Of a stretch of DNA of 9,879 nt, positions 1 through 5,659 are shown piece after piece. Position numbers and translations under genes: made by a program. Source of the stretch: Selenomonas sp. Its GTDB lineage: Bacteria; Bacillota_C; Negativicutes; Selenomonadales; Selenomonadaceae. Position 1 is the first letter of the stretch. Every line of letters starts with the position of its first letter. The stretch is taken from contig JAGAYB010000274.1 of the NCBI GenBank assembly GCA_017940705.1, positions 1 through 9,879 on the forward strand. Direction: 5' to 3'. A model generated the notes under the pieces. The model did not search any database and had not been told where the DNA came from. It saw nothing but the letters and a program-made list of their open reading frames with translations.

Positions 1-1
1 A

Positions 2-325
2 AATCAATTCTTTATCCGTTTTCAGGGCACGCTGATGGCCTCCTTGACCATGCGCAATTATAAGACACTGCTGGAAGAAATACTTCTGGAGTTGACTGGC
101 CGGGAACTGCGCCTGCATTGTTCGGGGGAGGACACGCCGCTGGCGCCGCCGCCACGCCCCGTAAAAAAAGCAAAACCGCCGGTACAGGAACTTGAACCTG
201 ATGAACCGCCGACGGTGCCGGTGGATTTAGAAAATCTGCCGCCGGAGGCCAGAGCGCCTTTGGAAAAGGCTTTTGAGATTTTTGGCGACCATGTGGTGGA
301 AGTCGAAGACGATGGCACGCCTTAG
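2..325 (+). CDS. dnaX: DNA polymerase III subunit gamma/tau, C-terminal end (partial)
   Basis: The reading frame is open from the first complete codon (position 2) to the TAG at 323-325, so the gene starts outside the window and only about 107 C-terminal residues are seen. The protein part NQFFIRFQ...LLEEILLELTGRELRL is the pattern at the end of the clamp-loader tau subunit in Firmicutes. It is followed by a proline- and acid-rich linker (PPPRPVKKAKPPVQELEPDEPP) and a terminal A-x-EIFGDHVVEVE segment, also typical of DnaX ends (family knowledge). The ATG at 35 is internal, not a start. DnaX is the ATPase scaffold that loads the sliding clamp during replication. It is often followed by the ybaB/ebfC and recR genes; here a terminator and a repeat follow instead. 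The ATPase domain is not visible, so the identification rests on the tail alone. Confidence 0.8.
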   Translation, partial: NQFFIRFQGTLMASLTMRNYKTLLEEILLELTGRELRLHCSGEDTPLAPPPRPVKKAKPPVQELEPDEPPTVPVDLENLPPEARAPLEKAFEIFGDHVVEVEDDGTP

Positions 326-347
326 GCTGCGTGTTTTATAGATGACA

Positions 348-388
348 ATAAGGCTGAGGTACGCGCTTGTACCTCAGCCTTATGTTTT
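348..388 (+). terminator. Rho-independent terminator of dnaX
   Basis: A perfect 15-bp stem (348-362 with 369-383) and a 6-nt loop GCGCTT begin 22 bases after the dnaX stop, followed by GTTTTAT. The T-rich tail merges with the left end of the structured repeat, so the repeat sits exactly at the end of the dnaX transcription unit. Confidence 0.85.
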
Positions 389-529
389 ATAACGAGGCAA
401 GAAAATGTCCCCCACCTCAGCAGGTGGGGCACGAATACCAAAACAGGCGGCGAGCATATCTCCCGCCTCGTTGAAACGCCAAGAGGAAGTTTTGCCTATG
501 GCAAAACTGGAACAACGGCGTTATAAAAA
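388..529 (-). repeat. Structured ~142 bp repeat, copy 1 (MITE-like or RNA-like)
   Basis: This segment matches the reverse complement of 9170-9312 with only two substitutions and one single-base indel. Its ends form an inverted repeat: TTTTATAACG (385-394) with CGTTATAAAA (519-528). Inside are three hairpins: CCCCACCT/AGGTGGGG (410-417 with 422-429, loop CAGC), AGGCGG/CCGCCT (445-450 with 463-468) and AGTTTTGCC/GGCAAAACT (488-496 with 500-508, loop TAT). No convincing protein is encoded on either strand. The strand is set to minus only because copy 2 reads the same sequence on plus. It could be a non-autonomous mobile element, a structured RNA, or both; I do not recognise a named family. Confidence 0.85.
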
Positions 530-583
530 CAGAAGGATAAAAGCCCAAGAAAATCTTCCGATTCTCCCGGGCTTTTATCCTTC
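525..583 (-). terminator. Riboswitch expression-platform terminator
   Basis: On the minus strand GAAGGATAAAAGCCC (583-569) pairs perfectly with GGGCTTTTATCCTTC (546-532), with a 22-nt loop, followed by TGTTTTTATAA. The upstream arm is also the conserved 3' strand of the guanidine-I aptamer. Ligand binding would therefore compete with terminator formation, the usual ON-switch arrangement for this class. The U-tract runs into the repeat end. Confidence 0.8.
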
Positions 584-652
584 CGTGTTATATGGCTGAG
601 CCATACGCCTTCCCTCGGACCAGCCAGCCGAAACTGCGGAACCCTAGAAGGC
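562..652 (-). ncRNA. Guanidine-I (ykkC class) riboswitch aptamer
   Basis: Read on the minus strand, the segment carries the conserved landmarks of the guanidine-I riboswitch in order: CTAGGGTTCCG, then GCTGGTCCGAGGG, then ACGGAAGGATAAAAGCCCG followed by GGAGA. The first helix is visible as GCCTTC (652-647) pairing with GAAGGC (612-607). In known cases this RNA binds guanidinium and turns on guanidine exporters (SMR family) or guanidine/urea carboxylase-type genes. Here the next thing downstream is the 142 bp repeat and then the back of dnaX, so no target gene is present. Identification is from recalled consensus and would be settled by a covariance-model search. Confidence 0.88.
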
Positions 653-656
653 ATTC

Positions 657-662
657 ATTATA
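657..662 (-). promoter_or_regulatory. -10 element of the riboswitch transcript
   Basis: A perfect TATAAT on the minus strand lies about 5 bases before the first aptamer helix, so transcription would start right at the aptamer. No good -35 box is found 16-18 bases upstream. The promoter may be weak or activator-dependent. Confidence 0.5.
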
Positions 663-752
663 CAATTTATATTTGATAGTAGATTACCACAAAGCAAAAA
701 ACGCGTCAACCGCTACAATACTTTTTATAAACAAAAACAAGACAAAACCGCC

Positions 753-781
753 TTGTCAATCCGCTCCGCCTATGTTATAGT
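753..781 (+). promoter_or_regulatory. Promoter for the esterase leader
   Basis: TTGTCA (753-758), a 17-bp spacer and TATAGT (776-781) form a good sigma-70-type promoter about 145 bases before the esterase start. The -35 overlaps a small dyad (GACAA at 741-745 with TTGTC at 753-757) that could be an operator. Transcription would begin near 787-789, giving an unusually long leader. Confidence 0.65.
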
Positions 782-782
782 A

Positions 783-893
783 ATGCCAATGGCATAATCG
801 GCTGTGTAGGAGCCGTGCTGTTTCAGCAGCAAAAAATCGACGTGGAAAGCAGACAAAGGTTTTCCGCCCTTTTTGGGGAGCGTCGATTTTTTT
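783..893 (+). ncRNA. Folded leader or small RNA ending in an intrinsic terminator
   Basis: After the promoter come three short hairpins in a row: ATGCC/GGCAT, CGGCT/AGCCG and GCTG/CAGC. They are followed by a larger structure closed by AAAAAATCGACG (831-842) with CGTCGATTTTTT (881-892) that ends in a T run. Inside the closing stem are two further hairpin-forming segments (GGAAA/TTTCC and CCC/GGG arms), suggesting a three-way junction. This has the architecture of a cis-regulatory attenuator, or of a free-standing RNA of about 105 nt. It ends only ~34 bases before the esterase ATG. I do not recognise a known riboswitch class in it. Confidence 0.5.
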
Positions 894-926
894 GTTGGTC
901 AAAAGTAATATGGAGGCGAGTTGTAT

Positions 927-2210
927 ATGAATTTGTTGCGTAAATGTTTAGTTACTGTCTGCCTAAGTGCTGTCTCTTGGGGCAGCTGTGATGCGGCGGT
1001 GCCTGCTCCTGACGTAGAAGCTGTTGCCGAAGTGTATGGTGACGGCATAGCACTGTCCGCAGTCATTTTAGACTACGGCCAGCCGATAGCAGCATCTTCC
1101 GTTGAGGTTGCAGATTTCCGCGTTCCCGGCAGGAACATCCTACAGGCATACGTTGCCGACCATGCCGCCAAAGGAAAGCAAAAACTATCCGCAGGAAAAT
1201 ATATTGTGTTGGAATTGGAACAACTGCCCATGACCGACCAGGGAATGGAACCGGCCCACGATGAACAAGACCGCGCTGCCAGAAAAAAGGCCGGTAAAAA
1301 CGGCCCGGAACTGGGTAGTCATGGCAATCCACAGCCGTTGAAAAAAATAACGGCGAAAGTACAGCAGCAAGGCATGCTGAAAGGCACAGACGGTACGCTT
1401 TACCCGCCAACCGGCACACTAAAATCATCATCCACCAGAGAACTGTTGGTGGAAAATTTCCAGCAGGGAATATTTACCGACCCAAAGCAAAATAATGCCC
1501 AGCTCATGTATAATCTTTACATCCCCGAAAACTATGACCCGCAAAGGCAATATCCACTGGTACTGTTCATGCATGATGCCGGCACAGTTTCCCCGGAAAA
1601 CATGGCAACGCTCTATCAGGGCAAAGGTGCTGTAGCCTGGACAACACCTGAATGGCAGGCCAAGCATCCCTGTTTCGTCCTCGCGCCGCAATACGATACG
1701 GTCATTGTAAATGACAATTATCAATACGGGCCGGAGCTTGACCGTACCATCCATCTGGTCAACGACCTGCTGGATAAATACAGCATAGACAAAAAGCGCA
1801 TCTATAATACAGGTCAATCCATGGGCGGCATGACGTCCATCGCCATGGATGTAAAATATCCCGATTTCTTTGCCGCCTCTTATCTGGTCGCCTGCAAATG
1901 GGACGAAAATGTTACCGCCCCCTTGGGCGCGCAAAATATTTGGGCCGTAGCCGCCGCTGGCGATCCCGGTGCCTCCCCCAGCATGACCAAAATTCTTAAC
2001 GGACTGGAACATAACGGTGCCAAGGTATTACGGCAGACACTTGACCTGACTGCCCCGCAGACAACACTGAACAAACAAGCCGCCAGCATGATTACCCCTG
2101 ACTGCCACATCTACTATACACTTTATAACGGCGGCAGCCATCGTTCCACATGGCAGCACGCTTATGACCTGCAACCGGTCATGGAATGGATTTTTGCCCA
2201 GCACAAATAA
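927..2210 (+). CDS. Secreted PHB-depolymerase-like esterase (alpha/beta hydrolase)
   Basis: 427 residues. ATG 927 is preferred over an in-frame TTG at 921 because GGAGG (912-916) lies 10 bases before it but only 4 before the TTG. The first ~25 residues (MNLLRKCLVTVCLSAVSWGSCDAA) form an export signal. Residues ~30-165 are a poorly recognisable N-terminal domain with a charged linker (KKAGKNGPELGSHGNPQPLKK). The catalytic domain follows: YNLYIPENYD, LVLFMHDAG (oxyanion region), the nucleophile elbow G-Q-S-M-G-G with Ser298, a likely Asp346 in AAGDPG, and His405 in GGSHRSTW. This order and spacing fit the esterase_PHB/feruloyl-esterase-like peptidase families, some of which carry an Ig-like N-terminal domain. 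The substrate is unknown; an exported carbohydrate- or polyester-ester hydrolase is plausible. It sits alone between its leader and a bidirectional terminator. Confidence 0.85.
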   Translation: MNLLRKCLVTVCLSAVSWGSCDAAVPAPDVEAVAEVYGDGIALSAVILDYGQPIAASSVEVADFRVPGRNILQAYVADHAAKGKQKLSAGKYIVLELEQLPMTDQGMEPAHDEQDRAARKKAGKNGPELGSHGNPQPLKKITAKVQQQGMLKGTDGTLYPPTGTLKSSSTRELLVENFQQGIFTDPKQNNAQLMYNLYIPENYDPQRQYPLVLFMHDAGTVSPENMATLYQGKGAVAWTTPEWQAKHPCFVLAPQYDTVIVNDNYQYGPELDRTIHLVNDLLDKYSIDKKRIYNTGQSMGGMTSIAMDVKYPDFFAASYLVACKWDENVTAPLGAQNIWAVAAAGDPGASPSMTKILNGLEHNGAKVLRQTLDLTAPQTTLNKQAASMITPDCHIYYTLYNGGSHRSTWQHAYDLQPVMEWIFAQHK

Positions 2211-2254
2211 AAAAATACGCGCCAGTACCTCATGGTATTAGCGCGTATTTTTTT
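2211..2254. terminator. Bidirectional terminator between esterase and MFS gene
   Basis: AAAAATACGCGC (2211-2222) pairs with GCGCGTATTTTT (2241-2252), with an inner TACC/GGTA pairing. An A-run on the left and a T-run on the right let it end transcription from both converging genes. Confidence 0.85.
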
Positions 2255-2287
2255 ATATAAACAACGTCCAAGCTAATTGCTCAATAT

Positions 2288-3454
2288 TTACAAAACTTTT
2301 TTATAAACATACTGCGCAATGACAAACTGCAACGCCACCAGACCTGCCAGCAGACCAAAGGCAGCATAAAGACTGGTAGCATGAGCCAGCGCGCCGATAG
2401 CCGCAGGCCCCATCAGAATGCCTAAGTACCCCAATGTACTCACTGCCGGAACCGCCAAACCGATAGGCATATCACTCTGTTTGCCCAGCAGGGAAAAGAA
2501 CACCGGCACAACATTGGCACTGCCCACGCCAATGGCGAAAAATCCCGTATAGAGCAGCCATGCCATCGGCGCAAAAATCACGGCCATAAAACCACCAAAG
2601 GCCAGAATACTGCCGCCTAAGATAACTTTTTTCTGTCCGAGCTTCTGCACCAGCCTGTCACCTACCAGACGCATAACAAGCATGGCCGCCGAAAAGACCG
2701 TAAAGCCGGTACCTGCCATTGACATGTCAAAGCCTCGTACCGTGGTCAGAAACACGCCGCTCCAGTCCATAATTGCTCCTTCTACCAGAAAAGCAATGCA
2801 GGCGATAATTCCCACAAAGATTACAATGCCCTTGGGCACAGCCAGCATTCGGCCACCGGCCTCACCGCCAAAAGGCAGCAGGAAACGCGCAAAAAACAGT
2901 GTCGTCACCACCATAATACCTGCGGCAATCAAGGTCGAAAGCACAGGTGTCAGCCCTATGCCCCCGACCCAAATGCCAAAAAGACCGGCACCTGCAAAAC
3001 CGCCCACGCTCCAAAGGCCGTGCATGCCGGACATCAGACGCCTGCCGGACGCTTTTTCCACAATGACTGCCTGAATATTGACCACAACATCAATACAGCC
3101 CATAATCGCCCCAAACATCAGCAGCACCGGCACAGTCAGCAGGATTTCACTTACCTGACTGAGCAGGAACAACAAGACGGCATAGGCAAGACAGGCAAAG
3201 GTCAGCACCTTCCGGCAGCCCAAACGCACTGCCGCCGCCCCGGATAAGGGCATGGTAAACAAGGAACCAATACCGATACACAGTAAAAGCAGCCCCAAAA
3301 CATCCTCACCGATAGCCAGCCTTTGCCGCAATAACGGCACCAGCGGCGCCCATGATGCCGCACCAAAGCCCCCTACAAAAAATATGGCACGCGTGGCATG
3401 CTGCGTCCACTTGTCTGCCGGATTAAAGTCAGCCACTTGTAACGTATGTTCCAT
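2288..3454 (-). CDS. MFS transporter
   Basis: 388 residues starting at the ATG complementary to 3452-3454 (MEHTLQVADFNPADKW). An AAAGGA site lies 8 bases upstream. The frame is open 32 codons further, but that stretch contains the promoter and no good ribosome site. The protein is almost wholly hydrophobic with about 12 membrane spans. A motif-A-like loop (LSGAAAVRLGCRKVLTF) lies between helices 2 and 3, as in the major facilitator superfamily. General resemblance is to YbjJ/FucP-like members of ~400 residues. The substrate cannot be told from the sequence. It is monocistronic, ends at the shared terminator, and has its own promoter. Confidence 0.85.
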   Translation of the reverse strand: MEHTLQVADFNPADKWTQHATRAIFFVGGFGAASWAPLVPLLRQRLAIGEDVLGLLLLCIGIGSLFTMPLSGAAAVRLGCRKVLTFACLAYAVLLFLLSQVSEILLTVPVLLMFGAIMGCIDVVVNIQAVIVEKASGRRLMSGMHGLWSVGGFAGAGLFGIWVGGIGLTPVLSTLIAAGIMVVTTLFFARFLLPFGGEAGGRMLAVPKGIVIFVGIIACIAFLVEGAIMDWSGVFLTTVRGFDMSMAGTGFTVFSAAMLVMRLVGDRLVQKLGQKKVILGGSILAFGGFMAVIFAPMAWLLYTGFFAIGVGSANVVPVFFSLLGKQSDMPIGLAVPAVSTLGYLGILMGPAAIGALAHATSLYAAFGLLAGLVALQFVIAQYVYKKVL

Positions 3455-3491
3455 TCCGAAAATCCTTTCATCATGCAAAAGTAGTTCTTCT

Positions 3492-3520
3492 ATTATAAAA
3501 GTTGCCGGAACAAAACGCAA
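3492..3520 (-). promoter_or_regulatory. Promoter of the MFS gene
   Basis: On the minus strand TTGCGT (3520-3515), a 17-bp spacer and a perfect TATAAT (3497-3492) lie about 40 bases before the MFS start codon. The outer arm of the large palindrome begins only ~25 bases upstream, so the palindrome could influence this promoter. Confidence 0.65.
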
Positions 3521-3610
3521 GTGATGCAGAACGAAGCATAGCTTATCCACACATATAAATTGCAGTTTGACGGTTATTGCGTGCTTATTTTTATTTGTTA
3601 CAGCTCAGCA

Positions 3611-3804
3611 GGGCGGAGGTGGTAATACTTCTCGCTGTTGCACTAAATGTCCCACCAACAAACGATGGGGCTTTTAGAGACTTTGCGCCGGGCAGGCCAG
3701 CGGCGCGATTATTCATCATGGTGTCCAGTGACTATAATTTGTGGGCCAGTCCTCACTGCGTTCGGACAGTCGTTCCACTGCGAAAAGCATCACCACCTCC
3801 GCCC
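3611..3804 (+). repeat. Palindromic element A
   Basis: Its ends are a 20-bp inverted repeat (3611-3630 with 3785-3804, two mismatches; core GGGCGGAGGTGGT). Inside is a GC-rich palindromic block at 3685-3706 (GCGCCGGGC...CGGCGC) and a segment at 3754-3776 (CACTGCGTTCGGACAGTCG). All three features recur, inverted, in element B. Confidence 0.7.
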
Positions 3805-3847
3805 TAAGCGTCGTCCGTTTAAAAGGATTCTTTCGCAATGACATGGA

Positions 3848-3869
3848 ACAAGAACATCGATGTTCTTGT
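3848..3869. repeat. Perfect 22-bp palindrome between elements A and B
   Basis: ACAAGAACATC is followed directly by its own reverse complement with no spacer, centred on ATCGAT. It is close to the axis of the larger palindrome. It could be a protein binding site or a cruciform tip. Confidence 0.75.
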
Positions 3870-3920
3870 AACAAGAGCAACGGATTCGTGGCAATTGAAT
3901 AGGCCTTTGCTATGGGCGAA

Positions 3921-4100
3921 CGGGGGAGTGATTTTTATGCGGGGAGCGACTGCCTGAGCGCAGCGAAGGCCGGCACACTGTAGGACGCAGCTAAGCAAAT
4001 ACGCTGAAAGGAGCGCCGTTGGCCCGCCCGGCGCAGGTTACTGGACAGTGCTATTTTCCGAGGTGTGTCGTTTAGCGGAGGCAGAAAAATTACTCCCCCG
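3921..4100 (-). repeat. Palindromic element B
   Basis: Its ends are a 20-bp inverted repeat (3921-3940 with 4081-4100, two mismatches; core CGGGGGAGT). The GC-rich block at 4013-4034 matches that of element A in reverse complement with two mismatches in 22. The segment at 3943-3967 (GACTGCCTGAGCGCAGCG) corresponds to 3754-3776 of A. The two elements are thus diverged members of one family, with different terminal sequences. Confidence 0.7.
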
Positions 4101-4201
4101 TGAACCCCATGCACGCATGGACAGGATAATTTTAAGAACTCTTTGACGGTCAAACTGCAATTTATAGTAAAAAGTCCGCTGAACATAGTGTGGATTTTTT
4201 A

Positions 4202-5116
4202 TTACCTGCGGCTTTTGGCCAATTTTTCCGCAGCAGTTGTATTGCCGCCTTTCATAGCCAGCAGCACACCAATGGCAATGAGTACAAAACCAGGGATAAA
4301 ATAGCTGGTCATATTTTCACCAAGCAGCAGCCAGCCTAAAATTGTACCAACCAGCGGTTGAAAGAACATAAACAGGCCGCCTATGGACGCGTCCATATAT
4401 GTCAGGCCCTTGCTCCATAGAACAAATCCGGCCGTAGTGGATATTATACCAACATAAAGTACCGAACCACATATCTGCGGCACAGCTAAAGCAGCGTAAT
4501 CAGCCTCATTTGCCAGCCACCATATACCATAGGGGCTCAACATCAAAAACGCGATGAGTACGCTGTAAAACGTCAGCGTAAAGACCGAATAACGGCTAAG
4601 CAGTTTCACAAGTATGGACATCAACGCCCAGGTAATAGCCGCTACTAACAGGTATACACCACCCAGAAGGCTGCCGGTTTGCAGATTCCCCGGGTCAACT
4701 ATAATAAGCAGCACGCCAATGGTTGCCAGTACTACTGACAGCAGACGGCTGAAATTAAACCGCTCATGCAGAATCAAGCAGCCAAACACCACCATGAATG
4801 CCGGGGTAGCTGCCGTTATCACCGAGCCCATCTGCGCTGAAGTCAGCATGGTTCCCGATTCTTGCGTGACAATGGACAGTGTCTGACCAGTCAACGCGGA
4901 AATAAGCAGGAGTTTCCAGTCCCTGCGCTCAATTTTCCAGGAAATCTTTTGATAATGCATGATAAGCAATAGCGGCACAAGCGCCACACCATACCGCAGC
5001 CACACCAAAGCCACTGGTGTAATCACGCCTACGGTCAGGCGGACAGCAATAAACATGGCTCCCCAAATACTGCCGGCCAGCGACAAGAACAGCGAGCCAA
5101 TTAGTAAATTACGCAA
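4202..5116 (-). CDS. EamA/DMT-superfamily transporter
   Basis: 304 residues if translation starts at the TTG complementary to 5114-5116 (MRNLLIGSLFLSLAGSIWGAMF). This start has AAGGAG 9 bases upstream and lies downstream of the promoter. The open frame upstream (to 5212) includes the promoter and is not likely to be translated. Ten hydrophobic segments in two homologous halves (EamA repeats, about residues 5-140 and 150-285) are the standard layout, as is the N-terminal S-x-x-WG. Such proteins export amino acids or other metabolites, or import small solutes; the substrate here is unknown. The C-terminus is basic (KLAKSRR). The gene is monocistronic and its stop lies just inside the palindrome-rich region, with no clear separate terminator. 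Confidence 0.85.
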   Translation of the reverse strand: MRNLLIGSLFLSLAGSIWGAMFIAVRLTVGVITPVALVWLRYGVALVPLLLIMHYQKISWKIERRDWKLLLISALTGQTLSIVTQESGTMLTSAQMGSVITAATPAFMVVFGCLILHERFNFSRLLSVVLATIGVLLIIVDPGNLQTGSLLGGVYLLVAAITWALMSILVKLLSRYSVFTLTFYSVLIAFLMLSPYGIWWLANEADYAALAVPQICGSVLYVGIISTTAGFVLWSKGLTYMDASIGGLFMFFQPLVGTILGWLLLGENMTSYFIPGFVLIAIGVLLAMKGGNTTAAEKLAKSRR

Positions 5117-5155
5117 AAATATTATCTCCTTAACTTCTCTTATAATTGCGTGACT

Positions 5156-5185
5156 ATTATATTGTAGATAATAGCGAACTGTCAA
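5156..5185 (-). promoter_or_regulatory. Strong promoter of the DMT gene
   Basis: On the minus strand a perfect TTGACA (5185-5180), an 18-bp spacer and a perfect TATAAT (5161-5156) lie 40 bases upstream of the TTG start. Apart from this and the marR promoter, the 357-bp divergent intergenic region (5117-5473) holds no further feature I can support. Confidence 0.8.
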
Positions 5186-5414
5186 CTCATTGACTTCCCG
5201 CCTGTTTGACAATTTTCCTGCAATATCAGGCAGGCTTGGATTGTCTGAAAATAGAAAAAACGTTCCGGTAGCGAATAAAAAATTAATTTCACATAGATAC
5301 GTCTATATGAGGCGGTCTGCCTTATGACAATTGAAACAGGCATAACAATAGTGTGAATCAGCAGAGGAAAAATTCTATTAAGCGAAAAGCCATCCTAATC
5401 ATAAAACACCTAAA

Positions 5415-5456
5415 ATGACTGGTCAAAATATGCTATAATGATTTCATTTCAGTCAT
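5415..5456 (+). promoter_or_regulatory. Extended -10 promoter and candidate MarR operator
   Basis: TGCTATAAT (5431-5439) is an extended -10 element; no good -35 is present 17 bp upstream. ATGACTG (5415-5421) and its inverse CAGTCAT (5450-5456) sit symmetrically on both sides of it. This suggests that the regulator encoded just downstream once bound here (inference). Confidence 0.5.
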
Positions 5457-5473
5457 CTAATAAGGAGAATGTT

Positions 5474-5659
5474 ATGCTACAAGAAACCACAGGCTATATC
5501 ATTTGCCGTACAGCTCGCAAGATTCATCAGTTCATGACAAAAGTATTAGCCGATTATGACATCACCCCAGAACAATGGGTGGTGCTGCAAATTGTCAGCA
5601 AGGAGAAAAACCTTTCTCAAAGGCAGTCTGGCTCTAACCGCCGGCTTGTTATTGGGTGA
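5474..5659 (+). pseudogene. MarR-family regulator, truncated by deletion
   Basis: The ATG at 5474 follows a good AAGGAG site. The first ~45 residues (MLQETTGYIICRTARK...LADYDITPEQWVVLQIV) are the start of a MarR-type regulator: the dimerisation helix and the beginning of the winged helix. After KNLSQ the sequence changes to a short unrelated tail (RQSGSNRRLVIG) and stops, giving 61 residues instead of ~140-150. The recognition helix and wing are missing, so it cannot bind DNA in the usual way. From about 5605 on, the DNA is the signal-peptide coding part of the MBL-fold gene read in another frame. This shows a deletion that removed the rest of marR and the beginning of the next gene. Confidence 0.75.

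Larger units (their letters stand above)
3545..4195. repeat. Large imperfect palindrome between MFS and DMT genes
   Basis: This gene-free stretch is bounded by matching inverted arms. ATCCACAC (3545-3552) mirrors GTGTGGAT (4188-4195). An 18-bp segment TATAAATTGCAGTTTGAC (3554-3571) mirrors 4149-4166 exactly. Inside lie two related elements in opposite orientation (3611-3804 and 3921-4100). Small open frames here are not supported by ribosome sites or protein features. The region may be two copies of one insertion unit placed back to back, or the remnant of a transposon. It separates the DMT gene's 3' end from the MFS promoter. Confidence 0.7.

Noticed and set aside
388..529. CRISPR repeat or array at the hairpin-rich repeat
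   Set aside because: There is one copy at each end of the segment, with no regularly spaced short repeats and no cas genes.
405..780. Short open frames after dnaX on the plus strand (405-599 and 592-780)
   Set aside because: They fall across the structured repeat, the riboswitch and promoters, have no convincing ribosome sites, and encode no recognisable protein.
1063..2110. Long minus-strand open frames opposite the esterase gene
   Set aside because: They are antisense to a well-supported coding sequence and lack ribosome sites and protein motifs.
3543..3551. Perfect DnaA-box-like TTATCCACA beside an AT-rich stretch and a large palindrome, suggesting a replication origin
   Set aside because: Only one exact box is seen, with no cluster, no dnaA/dnaN or rep gene nearby, and the site coincides with the arm of the palindrome. 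Chance is sufficient.
3577..4186. Small frames in the palindromic region (for example 3577-3807 plus, 3935-4186 minus)
   Set aside because: They arise from the repeats themselves; sequence composition and absence of start signals argue against genes.
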